A DNA stretch of 64,000 bases from Streptomyces sp. CCM_MD2014 (GCF_000772045.1 NZ_CP009754.1:7750001-7814000); one strand, 5' to 3'. Shown: positions 41,096 through 49,679, counted from the first letter of the stretch. The notes: a model not told the origin generated them from the sequence alone. A program made the numbers and translations.

Positions 41096-41980
41096 TCACA
41101 GGCTCCCCGCGTCCAGCAGCCCCATCAGAGCCCGCGCCGCCGGACTGGTGGCCTGCGCGGGCGGCAGCAGCGCGATGGTCTCGTACTCCGTCCCGTCCGC
41201 GTCCTTGAGGGGCAGCGAGGTCAGCGCGGCGCGCTTGTGCCGGAAATGACGCGGGACCACCGCGATGCCGAGGTTCTCGTCGATCAGGTCGAGCAGCCCG
41301 TGCACGTCGTTCACCTCCAGCGGCACGGTCCTGCGTACGCCCGCCGCGGCGAAGACGGCGTCCGTGACGCGGCGCGGACCCCAGTCCGGGTGGAAGTCGA
41401 CGAACACCTCGTCGGCCAGGTCGTGCGGGGTCAGCACCGCGCCGTCGGCGACGAGCCGGTGGTCCGGATGGCACAGCACCGTCATCGGCTCGCCGGCCAG
41501 CGAGACCGACCGCAGCTGGTCCGTGTCCGCCTGGGTGCGGTAGGCGAAGGCCAGGTCGAGCCGCCCCGCCGCGACCTCCTCCGCCAGCTCGCCGGAGCCC
41601 GCCTGCCGCAGCCGGATCTCCACGTCGGGATGGCGTCGCCGGAAGCCGGCCAGCAGCCCGGCCACCGGCACCCCGGCGATGCACTGCTCGGCCCCCAGGG
41701 ACAGCGTCCCGCGCAGCACCCCCTGCACCGCGGCGACCGCCTCGTGCGCCGACCGCACCTGGGCCAGGATGCGCTGTGCCTCGCCCAGCAGCGCCCGCCC
41801 CGCCTCCGTCAGCGTCACCCGGCGGGTCGTCCGCACGAACAGCGGCGCCCGCAGTTCCCGCTCCAGGGCCCGGATCGACGCCGAAAGACCGGACTGGGAC
41901 ACCAGCAGCCGTTCCGCCGCCCGGGTGAAGTGCTGGTCCTCGGCGACCGCCACGAAGTGCTGGAGATGACGCAGTTCCAT
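41096..41980 (-). CDS. LysR family transcriptional regulator
   Basis: 294 residues. N-terminal winged helix MELRHLQHFVAVAEDQHFTR, AAERLLVSQSGLSASIRALE, then a substrate-binding domain typical of LysR. TATGCT eight bases before the ATG suggests leaderless transcription. It is divergent from the aldo/keto reductase at 42116 with 135 bases between them, and a T-N11-A type palindrome overlaps its own promoter, so it probably controls both. Effector unknown. Confidence 0.93.
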   Translation of the reverse strand: MELRHLQHFVAVAEDQHFTRAAERLLVSQSGLSASIRALERELRAPLFVRTTRRVTLTEAGRALLGEAQRILAQVRSAHEAVAAVQGVLRGTLSLGAEQCIAGVPVAGLLAGFRRRHPDVEIRLRQAGSGELAEEVAAGRLDLAFAYRTQADTDQLRSVSLAGEPMTVLCHPDHRLVADGAVLTPHDLADEVFVDFHPDWGPRRVTDAVFAAAGVRRTVPLEVNDVHGLLDLIDENLGIAVVPRHFRHKRAALTSLPLKDADGTEYETIALLPPAQATSPAARALMGLLDAGSL

Positions 41981-41981
41981 G

Positions 41982-42004
41982 ATTGAGAAGCATAACCGCG
42001 CAAT
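41982..42004. promoter_or_regulatory. LysR-type operator candidate
   Basis: ATTG...CAAT ends, with ATTGAGA and GCGCAAT as imperfect inverted arms around 9 bases, immediately upstream of the LysR gene and covering its TATGCT -10. Placement fits LysR autoregulation. Confidence 0.4.
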
Positions 42005-42115
42005 CCCATCGGATTCTTCTGTTGGACCACTGCCCGCAGGTCACGGGAGAGTGGGGGACGGTTCCGCCCAAGCCTCGAGCCCCGTACCTCGGGGGCCAAC
42101 CCCTCTGGAGTCGCG

Positions 42116-43108
<993 letters not shown>

Positions 43109-43126
43109 AGGACCGCTCGTGCGGAT

Positions 43127-43173
43127 GCGAGCCGGGTCCCAAGGCGGTGCCGCCGCCTTGGGACCCGGCTCGC
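43127..43173. terminator. Perfect 21-bp hairpin between convergent genes
   Basis: Left arm 43127-43147 beginning GCGAGCCGGGTCCC, right arm 43153-43173 its exact complement, 5-nt loop. It starts 19 bases after the aldo/keto reductase stop and ends 23 bases from the SnoaL-like stop; a bidirectional terminator. Confidence 0.85.
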
Positions 43174-43195
43174 GGGCGTGCGCGCCCCGGCCTCC

Positions 43196-43576
43196 TCACG
43201 CCCCCTCGGGCACCCGGTCGAGGAAGCCGAACACCGATCGGATCCGGTCCTCGCCGTCCAGCGTGATCACGTCGAAGCCGGCGACCGGCGCCGAACCGTC
43301 GGCCTCGCTCACCAGCTCCCAGGAGAACCGCGCCGTGTCGTGGTGCCCGTCCACGGCGCCCGACAGCCGGAAGGAGAAACCGGGGAACTGCTCGTGTGCC
43401 GCCGCCACCACGGCCGCGATCTGCTCGTGGCCGCGCACGTCGGCCAGGGGGTCGGTGTAGCCCCCGTCCTCCGTCCAGGCCGCGGCGACCGCCTTGGTCA
43501 CCGCGTCCGGGGCCGCGTTCCAGGCCTCGAAGTAGCGGGCGACGGCGTCCTCGTAACGACGGGTGGGTGCGGACAT
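43196..43576 (-). CDS. SnoaL/NTF2-like protein
   Basis: 126 residues. NTF2-fold signs: YEDAVARYFEAWNAAPDAVT, AAWTEDGGYTDPLADVRGHE and FSWELVSEADG; the Asp after TEDGGYT is common in the SnoaL-like subgroup. Ribosome site GGAGG eight bases before ATG 43576. Function (polyketide cyclase-like, isomerase or binding protein) cannot be chosen. Confidence 0.87.
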   Translation of the reverse strand: MSAPTRRYEDAVARYFEAWNAAPDAVTKAVAAAWTEDGGYTDPLADVRGHEQIAAVVAAAHEQFPGFSFRLSGAVDGHHDTARFSWELVSEADGSAPVAGFDVITLDGEDRIRSVFGFLDRVPEGA

Positions 43577-43897
43577 GGCGATCAGCCTCCGATGAGGTGG
43601 GTGTGCCGGCCGGGGCCGGACCCGGTCTCTGCGACCCGGTGCGGCCACCATGCCCGCCCCCGCGGGGCGGCGTCGATTACCTCCGAAGTCATGGCGGCGA
43701 CGCGGCGTTTCGGCCAATCAGTGCCGTGAATATGCCAGGAGACTGGCCGGAAATTCATGGTGACAGTGGTTCAGTCGTGAACATACTCACCACTAGGGCC
43801 TCTCACACCACGCGACAGAGCCCTCACGCACAGCACACGAGCCGCACGGACGTCATGCCGGACCGGCAGGCGCGCTGGGTGACGGGGGAGGGCAGCA
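43577..43897. other. 321-bp intergenic region, no gene seen
   Basis: Upstream of two divergent genes. It is locally less GC-rich around 43740-43800. AGTGGT (43765-43770) and ACCACT (43789-43794) form a spaced inverted repeat 18 bases apart. GGGGGAGG lies just before the GTG at 43898. I found no convincing promoter hexamers. Confidence 0.5.
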
Positions 43898-44308
43898 GTG
43901 CACGACGAGTTCCTGTGCCATGTCACGGCCTACGGTGTCTGCGACGGCCGCCGCATCGGTGTCCCCCTGGGCACCTACCGGGCGCCCACCCTCGCCCTGG
44001 CCCTGTGGTGGCTGCGGGACCGGGCGTCGTGGATCGCCGAGCGGCTGGACCCGCAGCCCGACACCCCCCACTTACCGCGCGGCGCCCTGACTCCCGTCGC
44101 CGACGACGCGCCCGACGTGCCGCGCATGCTGCGCACCTGGTGCGCCGACGACGTACAACAGGAGCTGGTCGCCGACGAGTTGGCCGCAGGGCATCTGGTG
44201 CGCGTCGCGACCAGCGACGAGACCACCGAGTACGAGCTGATGGCAGAGTCCGTGGACGCGCTGCGCATGCAGCGGGCCGCCCCGCCCCTGGTCGTCCCCG
44301 TCGCCTGA
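43898..44308 (+). CDS. Hypothetical protein with a TTA codon
   Basis: 136 residues from GTG 43898 with GGGGGAGG upstream. No recognised family. It is soluble, with FLCHVTAYGVCDGRRIGVPL and ALALWWLRDRASWIAERLDP near the N-terminus and acidic helices later (MLRTWCADDVQQELVADELA). Leu59 is TTA (44072-44074), one of only two seen in this window, so translation should need the bldA tRNA and be late in development. It may be a small regulator or adaptor; that is a guess. Confidence 0.78.
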   Translation: MHDEFLCHVTAYGVCDGRRIGVPLGTYRAPTLALALWWLRDRASWIAERLDPQPDTPHLPRGALTPVADDAPDVPRMLRTWCADDVQQELVADELAAGHLVRVATSDETTEYELMAESVDALRMQRAAPPLVVPVA

Positions 44309-44334
44309 CCTCCGCGACGCCGCATCGTCACGCT

Positions 44335-45648
44335 TCAGGACCGGACCCGGCCGGACCGTCCCCGCACCCACCGTGCGAGCAGCGCGCCCAGGAACCCGGC
44401 GACCAGCCCCCACAGCAGCCCGAGACCGACGGTGCCCCACAGACGCGGCCGCAGGAACAGCTTCCCGGCCAGCCCGCCGCCCAGGTCACCGATGCCGATC
44501 ACCGAGAGCCCGTAATGGGCGGAGATCCGGCCGGTCAGGCCGATCATGAGCACCGTGAGCGCCAACGCGATCGCCATGTGCACGGCGAGCAGCCAGGCCG
44601 GCATTCCGGCCGGGGAGCGGGACGCCGTGAGGAAACCGGCCGCCAGGACCAGGACCGCCGCGGCGACCAGGAGCCACCACATCCGCCCGTCCTGCTCGGC
44701 CAGCGTGCCCACGTTCACGGTCGAGACGTCGGGCGTGCGCAGCACCTCGTCGAGCACGTGCGGCATCGGGAGTCCGAACGGTCCCTCGACCCGCCCGTTC
44801 CAGGTCGCTCCGAGGCCGATCGTGAGCGCGGGCCAGGCCAGGTTCGGCAGCCCGAGCAGCAGGACGGCGAAGGTGTCCGCGGGGTGGCCCCGCGTCCCGG
44901 CGGTCACCAGGGCGACCACGACGCCGACGGCCACGTATGCGAGCAGCAGCGCGACCATCGCGTAGGCGGCCGGCCGCACCGACGTCCGCAGCCGCAGCAG
45001 CCTTTCGGGCAGCGGCGCCCCGGGGGAGACCAGCAGGGCCAGGAGGAGCACTCCCGCCAGCCACAGCAGCCCGAAGAGGACGGTCAGCGGCACGTCGGTG
45101 GTGAAGCCGACCGTCGGGGTGATGCCGAACAGGTCGCCGAGGTCGCTCAGCAGGCCCTCCCCGAGGGAGACCTCGAAGGTCTGCCGCGCGGCGAACGCCG
45201 TCCCGAGGAGGGCGAGCAGCCACAGGACGGCGATCCGCGCGGCCCAGCCGGCCAGTTCCGGGACGCCGGTCACGGCCCGGTGGCGCAGCGGCCGCAGGAA
45301 GCCCCGGGCGATCACCAGCGCCCCGGTCAGGGTGACGGACAGCGGCATCACGGTCAGCCCCGCGTCGGTGGCCGCCAGCTCGCCTGCGTCGCCGGACAGT
45401 TCCAGGGCGCCGCCCACGGCGGTGACGACGGTCGCCACGACGACCCGGGGGAAGGCGTTGTCGGGCAGGTCCGCGGCACCGGCCGCCCACAGCCCGAGCG
45501 CGGCCACGACCCCCATGGCGACCAGCCCGGCCAGCACCGTGCCCAGGGCCTGCACCCAGCCGTGACGGGCGAGCGTCCGGCCGGACGGTCCGGGAGACGC
45601 GGGAGGCACGGGAGGTACGGGAGGTACGGACGGGGGGCGCTGACTCAC
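44335..45648 (-). CDS. Streptophobe family integral membrane protein
   Basis: 437 residues from GTG 45648. About ten membrane helices after a Pro-rich N-terminus. LLLGLPNLAWPALTIGLGAT followed by W is the characteristic NxAWPxLTxGLGxxW motif of the actinobacterial streptophobe family. The function of the family is unknown. 26 bases separate it from the convergent TTA-containing gene. Confidence 0.87.
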   Translation of the reverse strand: MSQRPPSVPPVPPVPPASPGPSGRTLARHGWVQALGTVLAGLVAMGVVAALGLWAAGAADLPDNAFPRVVVATVVTAVGGALELSGDAGELAATDAGLTVMPLSVTLTGALVIARGFLRPLRHRAVTGVPELAGWAARIAVLWLLALLGTAFAARQTFEVSLGEGLLSDLGDLFGITPTVGFTTDVPLTVLFGLLWLAGVLLLALLVSPGAPLPERLLRLRTSVRPAAYAMVALLLAYVAVGVVVALVTAGTRGHPADTFAVLLLGLPNLAWPALTIGLGATWNGRVEGPFGLPMPHVLDEVLRTPDVSTVNVGTLAEQDGRMWWLLVAAAVLVLAAGFLTASRSPAGMPAWLLAVHMAIALALTVLMIGLTGRISAHYGLSVIGIGDLGGGLAGKLFLRPRLWGTVGLGLLWGLVAGFLGALLARWVRGRSGRVRS

Positions 45649-45682
45649 GCTGCCACGCTAAGCAGCGGCCGCCGGGCACGCC

Positions 45683-45725
45683 CGCCGACAGGGCCGTCCG
45701 CGCCGAGAGACGGCCCCTGTCGGCG
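45683..45725 (-). terminator. Long hairpin downstream of the PRC-barrel pair
   Basis: CGCCGACAGGG-CCGTC (45683-45698) pairs with GACGG-CCCCTGTCGGCG (45709-45725), one bulged base, 10-nt loop, 54 bases past the PRC stop at 45779. Confidence 0.7.
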
Positions 45726-45778
45726 GCGTACGGACCGGTAATGGACCGGCGGGCCGTCGTCGTGGACCGGCCGAGGGC

Positions 45779-46195
45779 TCAGCCCTCCCGTACGACCAGG
45801 GCGTAGTCGCCGAGGCCCAGCAGGCGGCCGGCCGGCAGTTCGCCGCGGGTGGTGAAGAGCGCGAGGAGGCGGGCCGTCCGGGTGTCGAAGGCGACGTCCA
45901 GCACCGTGCCGTGCTCGGTGCCCGTGTCGACGAGGACCCGGCGGCCCAGCAACTCGTGGTGGGACGACGGCGCCGGCTCGGGCGCGGTGGCCGAGCGGAG
46001 GCGGACGGCACCCGGCCCGACGGTCTCCACCGTGTCCCAGGACACCTCCTTCTCCCGGCCGAACCTGCCGGCACGGAACCGGACGTGACTCACCGATCCG
46101 GACAGGGCGTCCACGGTCAGGGACGTCACGGTGCCGAGCGGTCCGCCGCCGTCCGGCACCAGCACCGGCAGCCCGCGCACCTCGGTGAACAGCAT
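45779..46195 (-). CDS. PRC-barrel domain protein, second of pair
   Basis: 138 residues. PRC-barrel strands: GLPVLVPDGGGPLGTVTSLT and, in a second half, LLGRRVLVDTGTEHGTVLDV, so it has two barrel units. ATG 46195 overlaps the stop of the preceding PRC gene (TGATG), indicating translational coupling. PRC barrels mediate RNA or protein binding (RimM, photosynthetic reaction centre H subunit). Role unknown; transcription is from the promoter at 46826-46850. Confidence 0.82.
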   Translation of the reverse strand: MLFTEVRGLPVLVPDGGGPLGTVTSLTVDALSGSVSHVRFRAGRFGREKEVSWDTVETVGPGAVRLRSATAPEPAPSSHHELLGRRVLVDTGTEHGTVLDVAFDTRTARLLALFTTRGELPAGRLLGLGDYALVVREG

Positions 46196-46779
46196 CACGG
46201 CAGCGAGCCCTTCCAGGGGCCGGGCACACCGCCGACCAGGGCGGTGAAGCCGGGCAGGTCGTCCGCGACGTGCCGGACGGCGTCCTCGGGCAGGACCAGG
46301 GCGCGGCCGGTGACCGTGAGCGACTCGCCGCGCGGCACGTACACCCGGCGCCGGTGCCGGGTGGGGCCCGGCACGAACCGCCGGCTGGCCGCCACCCGGA
46401 AGCCGACGACCCGTCCACCGGTGCCGCCCTCCACGACGACGTCGAGCACCGTGCCGATCTCCGTCCCCGCCTCGGTCAGCACCCTGGCCCCCAGCAACCG
46501 GGCCCGCAGGCTCTGCCGGTGCGCCGTCATCGCCGCCGCGTTCACCAGGCCGCGCCGGTCCCGGATCATCACCGCGTCGTGGCCCAGCGCGTGCACCGCC
46601 TGCCAGGGCAGGCCCTCCTTCAGCGGTCCGGACAGCAGGCCCCGTCCGGTCAGGGTGAAACCGGTGATCCGGCCGGCGGCGGCGTCGCATACGGTGTCCT
46701 TGACATGGGCGACGGCATCGCCGCCGAGGGTGACCACCGGCCGGGTGGTGAGGCTTCGTGCGGCCATCAGTTCGTTCAT
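46195..46779 (-). CDS. PRC-barrel domain protein, first of pair
   Basis: 194 residues from ATG 46779. Two PRC-like halves: VTLGGDAVAHVKDTVCDAAA with ITGFTLTGRG, and LLGARVLTEAGTEIGTVLDV with VVGFRVAASRRF. The pair (this and the next gene) looks like an ancient duplication, since the second halves align closely. Divergent from the HATPase gene, with SigB-like sites on both strands between them. Confidence 0.84.
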   Translation of the reverse strand: MNELMAARSLTTRPVVTLGGDAVAHVKDTVCDAAAGRITGFTLTGRGLLSGPLKEGLPWQAVHALGHDAVMIRDRRGLVNAAAMTAHRQSLRARLLGARVLTEAGTEIGTVLDVVVEGGTGGRVVGFRVAASRRFVPGPTRHRRRVYVPRGESLTVTGRALVLPEDAVRHVADDLPGFTALVGGVPGPWKGSLP

Positions 46780-46825
46780 CGCACACCCTTCCCCACCCGC
46801 TCGCACACCCTTCTCGCACCCACGG

Positions 46826-46850
46826 GTTCCCCGCACGACTGTGACGATGC
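46826..46850 (-). promoter_or_regulatory. SigB-like promoter candidate of the PRC-barrel pair
   Basis: Minus strand GCAT (46850-46847), 15-nt spacer, GGGAAC (46831-46826), one mismatch to GGGTAC, 46 bases before the ATG at 46779. Confidence 0.4.
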
Positions 46851-46870
46851 CCGCACTGCGAAGAGACGGG

Positions 46871-46895
46871 GACTGCGATGCGCGGCTCGGGGTAC
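46871..46895 (+). promoter_or_regulatory. SigB-family type promoter of the HATPase gene
   Basis: GACT (46871-46874), 15-nt spacer, GGGTAC (46890-46895), exact match; 51 bases before ATG 46947. Confidence 0.6.
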
Positions 46896-46946
46896 GAGGA
46901 CAGGTGCAGCAGAGTCCGGCCAGTCCGGCGTCCGAGAGAGAAACGC

Positions 46947-47402
46947 ATGACCGAGTACCTGGACGGGGCAGTGATACCGACTGGTTTCGACGTACCCGTT
47001 GAACCGCTGAGGCGGGCGGCGCACTACTCCGGTGAGCCGGGATGCATAGCGCAGGCACGTTCCTTCGCCTCGCTCTTCCTCGACCAGCTGAGGACCGAGT
47101 GGTGCGCCACGATCGGTCCCCGCGCCGACGGCGCGGTGCTCCTCGTGGTGAGCGAGCTGGTCACCAACGCCGACCGGCACAGCAAGGGGCCGTACATCCT
47201 GGAGCTGGAGGGCACGGGTACCTCGGTGACGGTGACCGTCTACGACAGCAGCGGAGCGGTGCCGGAGCGCTTCCCCCGGGACCCCGAGCGCGTGGGACGG
47301 CATGGACTGGAGATCGTGCACGCCCTGGTGGAGACGGTCGTCGTCGAACGCGTCCCGGTCGGCAAGCGCGTGCGCGCCGTGGTGCCCCTCACCGAAGGGT
47401 GA
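46947..47402 (+). CDS. HATPase anti-sigma factor-like protein (RsbW-type)
   Basis: 151 residues from ATG 46947 (MTEYLDGAV). HATPase_c fold of the RsbW/SpoIIAB kind: N box LVVSELVTNADRHSKG, a G1-like VTVYDSSGAVPE, and G2-like GRHGLEIVHALVE. Such proteins bind sigma factors and/or phosphorylate anti-anti-sigma proteins. It is convergent with sigL, 36 bases between stops, and is preceded by a perfect SigB-type promoter, so a feedback role on SigL or a relative is likely but unproven; no anti-anti-sigma gene is adjacent. Confidence 0.88.
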   Translation: MTEYLDGAVIPTGFDVPVEPLRRAAHYSGEPGCIAQARSFASLFLDQLRTEWCATIGPRADGAVLLVVSELVTNADRHSKGPYILELEGTGTSVTVTVYDSSGAVPERFPRDPERVGRHGLEIVHALVETVVVERVPVGKRVRAVVPLTEG

Positions 47403-47438
47403 AGGGCACCGTCGTCACCGCCCCCGTGGGGCCGGGTC

Positions 47439-48326
47439 TCAGGCGCAGCCGAGCTCGCCCAGCATTCCTTCGCGCAGCCGGGTGATGATCCGCTTGATCA
47501 GCCGGGACACGTGCATCTGCGAGCAGCCGAGCCGTTCGCCGATCTCCGCCTGCGTGGCCTCCTCCACGAACCGCAGGTGGATGATCTGCCGGTCGCGCTC
47601 GCTCAGCTCCGCCATCAGCGGGGCCAGCGAGTGGAAGTCCTCCACGAGTCGCAGCCCGTCCTCCTCCACGCCGATGAAGTCGGCCAGGACCGACTCGCCG
47701 TTCTCGGGGCCGTCACCGGTCAGCGCGGCGTCCAGCGAGGAGGAGTTGTAGCCGTTGGACGCGATCTGGCCCTCGATCACCTCGTTCTCGCTGATGTTCA
47801 TCAGCGTGGCGAGTTCGGCCACGGTGGGCTCGCGGTCCAGGCGGGAGGAAAGCTCCTCGCGGGCCCTGGCCAGCTCCACGCGCAGCTCCTGAAGACGCCG
47901 CGGCACGTGCACGGCCCAGGTCGTGTCACGGAAGAAGCGCTTGATCTCGCCGACGATGTACGGCAGCGCGAAGGACGTGAACTCGACCTCGCGCGACAGC
48001 TCGAAGCGGTCGATCGCCTTGATCAGGCCGATCATCCCGGTCTGGACGATGTCCTCCATGTCGTCCCCGCGACCGCGGAAGCGGCCCGCGGCGAACCGCA
48101 CGAGCGACATGTTCATCTCGATGAGCGTGTTGCGCGCGTACTGGTATTCGTGCGTGCCCTCTTCGAGTTCCGTCAGGCGCCGGAAGAACTGGCGGGACAG
48201 CTGCCGTGCGTCACGCGGGGCCACGGCGCGGGGGTCCACGACGCCCCGCGGTGTTCCCTCACCCGTCCAGCTCCCGGCGGTCTTCTCGACGGCCTGCGCT
48301 TCCGGCCGGACCACGGCGGTCTCCAT
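47439..48326 (-). CDS. sigL: SigB-family RNA polymerase sigma factor (SigL)
   Basis: 295 residues from ATG 48326, with GGGAG five bases upstream; GTG 48347 is an alternative with GGAG at ten bases. Region 2 (about 60-135: ARNTLIEMNMSLVRFAAGRF, DDMEDIVQTGMIGLIKAIDR, EFTSFALPYIVGEIKRFFRD), region 3 (LDREPTVAELATLMNISENE) and region 4 (LSERDRQIIHLRFVEEATQA, CSQMHVSRLIKRI) are all complete. Matches the SigB/F/G subfamily for general stress and sporulation. Position beside popR-clpP4/P3 is as for SCO7278. A SigB-type promoter lies 57 bases upstream, consistent with self- or cross-activation within the family. Confidence 0.92.
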   Translation of the reverse strand: METAVVRPEAQAVEKTAGSWTGEGTPRGVVDPRAVAPRDARQLSRQFFRRLTELEEGTHEYQYARNTLIEMNMSLVRFAAGRFRGRGDDMEDIVQTGMIGLIKAIDRFELSREVEFTSFALPYIVGEIKRFFRDTTWAVHVPRRLQELRVELARAREELSSRLDREPTVAELATLMNISENEVIEGQIASNGYNSSSLDAALTGDGPENGESVLADFIGVEEDGLRLVEDFHSLAPLMAELSERDRQIIHLRFVEEATQAEIGERLGCSQMHVSRLIKRIITRLREGMLGELGCA

Positions 48327-48382
48327 TGCCTCTCCCACGAAAGTCACGGTTGGACGTCTCCCTAGGCTTTTCCCGCTTGCGG

Positions 48383-48407
48383 GTACCCGGGTCGCGGCGG
48401 CACATGC
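48383..48407 (-). promoter_or_regulatory. SigB-family type promoter of sigL
   Basis: Minus strand GCAT (48407-48404), 15-nt spacer, GGGTAC (48388-48383). Exact match, 56 bases before the sigL ATG. Confidence 0.6.
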
Positions 48408-48456
48408 CTCCCGTTTTCACGGGGGGCGCGATGCCCGCGCCGCGGCGTCTTCGCGG

Positions 48457-48469
48457 GGTACTTCGTACC
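48457..48469. repeat. 13-bp palindrome GGTAC-TTC-GTACC
   Basis: Perfect inverted repeat in the sigL-popR divergent region, 113 bases before popR. Possible operator for either gene. Confidence 0.4.
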
Positions 48470-48569
48470 TTCTCAGCGTAGTCCCGCCCGCGTCGCCCGG
48501 CACTCCGGTTCCCGCCGGGATTTCCCTGAGGGCAGAACGTCGCCCCCTTCCGTGATCCGCCCGGAACCC

Positions 48570-48575
48570 TAGGCT
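48570..48575 (+). promoter_or_regulatory. -10 element of popR (TAGGCT), leaderless
   Basis: TAGGCT lies six bases before GTG 48582. TTCCGT (48548-48553) is a possible -35 at 16 bp. The AGGAGG at 48577-48582 overlaps the start codon and cannot serve it, which supports leaderless initiation. Confidence 0.5.
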
Positions 48576-48581
48576 GAGGAG

Positions 48582-49016
48582 GTGACCAGCCACGTGCCGA
48601 ACGAAGCCCGCGTCATTCCGCTGCGCCCGCAGGCCGCGCGCCCGGGGGCCCGTCCCGCCGCCCCACAGGTCCCCCCGGAGCGAAGGCCGCCCACCGTGCG
48701 CGAGCCCCTGTGGCGGGACCTGGTCGGGGACGTCCTGCGGAGGGAACGCCTCGAGCAGGAGCGCACCCTGAAAGAGGTCGCGGAGGCCGCCCGGATCTCC
48801 ATGCCCTATCTGTCGGAAGTGGAACGTGGCCGCAAGGAGGCCTCCTCGGAGGTGCTTGCGGCCGCCGCCGGCGCCCTCGGCCTGAGCCTCGGCGACCTGC
48901 TGGCCCGCGCTCAGGGCGAACTCGTCCGCCTCACCTCCCGGCACACCGGCGCGGGAGCGCGACGGGGCACGCCGACGTCGGGCGCACGGTTCGACGGGAT
49001 GTGCCTGGCCGCCTGA
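48582..49016 (+). CDS. popR: PopR, XRE-type activator of clpP3-clpP4
   Basis: 144 residues from GTG 48582. The helix-turn-helix (about 45-110) reads VLRRERLEQERTLKEVAEAA, RISMPYLSEVERGRKEASSE, matching PopR/ClgR. The C-terminus ends CLAA; in S. lividans the two terminal Ala of PopR are required for its degradation by ClpP1/P2 (established). When ClpP1/P2 fail, PopR accumulates and activates clpP3-clpP4. Its operators are seen upstream of clpP3 at 50453-50482. Convergent with clpP4, sharing a hairpin. Confidence 0.93.
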   Translation: MTSHVPNEARVIPLRPQAARPGARPAAPQVPPERRPPTVREPLWRDLVGDVLRRERLEQERTLKEVAEAARISMPYLSEVERGRKEASSEVLAAAAGALGLSLGDLLARAQGELVRLTSRHTGAGARRGTPTSGARFDGMCLAA

Positions 49017-49028
49017 GAGCGCGCGGAC

Positions 49029-49075
49029 GCGCACGGGCCGGAGCCCCGTCCGGAGCGGAGCGCCGGCCCGTGCGC
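49029..49075. terminator. 13-bp hairpin between popR and clpP4
   Basis: GCGCACGGGCCGG (49029-49041) and CCGGCCCGTGCGC (49063-49075), exact complements with a 21-nt loop, ending at the base next to the clpP4 stop codon. Likely bidirectional. Confidence 0.75.
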
Positions 49076-49678
49076 TCACACCCGCGCCAGGCGCCGGACG
49101 AGCACCTCGTCGGCCAGTCCGTACGCCACCGCGTCCTCGGCGGTGAACACCTTGTCGCGGTCCATGTCCGCGCGCAGCGTCGCCACGTCGTGCCGCGTGT
49201 GGCGGGCCAGCACCTCCTCCACCTGGGAGCGGATGCGCACCATCTCCTTGGCCTGGAGCGCCAGGTCGGAGACCGTGCCCTGCCGGCCGCCGCTGGCCGG
49301 CTGCCCCAGCAGGACCCGGGCGTGCTCCAGGACGAACCGCCGCCCGGGGTCCCCGCCCGCCAGCAGCACCGCCGCCGTGGACGCCGCCTGCCCGACGCAG
49401 AACGTCGAGATCGGCGCCTGCACGAAGGTCATCGTGTCGTAGATCGCCATCAGCGACGTGAACGAGCCGCCGGGGGAGTTGATGTAGATCGCGATCTCGC
49501 TCTCCGGGGCCGACGACTCCAGATGCAGGAGCTGCGCGATCACGACGTTGGCCACGCCGTCGTCGATCTCGGTCCCCAGGAAGATGATCCGCTCCGACAG
49601 CAGCCGGCTGAACACGTCGTAGGACCGCTCGCCCTGCGGGGTCCGCTCGACGACGTTCGGAATCGTGTAGCTGCCCAT
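49076..49678 (-). CDS. clpP4: ATP-dependent Clp protease subunit ClpP4, catalytic His replaced
   Basis: 200 residues. ClpP fold with INSPGGSFTSLMAIYDTM (oxyanion region), nucleophile Ser100 in VGQAASTAAVLL, and DMDRDKVFTAEDA carrying the Asp. The usual HQP motif reads ARVLLGQPASGG: the catalytic His is Gly125 (codon GGG). The triad is therefore incomplete and the subunit should be inactive alone, probably structural or regulatory in a mixed ring with ClpP3. ATG 49678 follows the clpP3 stop by one base. Confidence 0.93.
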   Translation of the reverse strand: MGSYTIPNVVERTPQGERSYDVFSRLLSERIIFLGTEIDDGVANVVIAQLLHLESSAPESEIAIYINSPGGSFTSLMAIYDTMTFVQAPISTFCVGQAASTAAVLLAGGDPGRRFVLEHARVLLGQPASGGRQGTVSDLALQAKEMVRIRSQVEEVLARHTRHDVATLRADMDRDKVFTAEDAVAYGLADEVLVRRLARV

Positions 49679-49679
49679 G

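Noticed and set aside
48457..48462. Plus-strand GGGTAC as a SigB-type promoter of popR
   Set aside because: No GNNT lies 14-16 bases upstream, and a good TAGGCT leaderless promoter is present at 48570.
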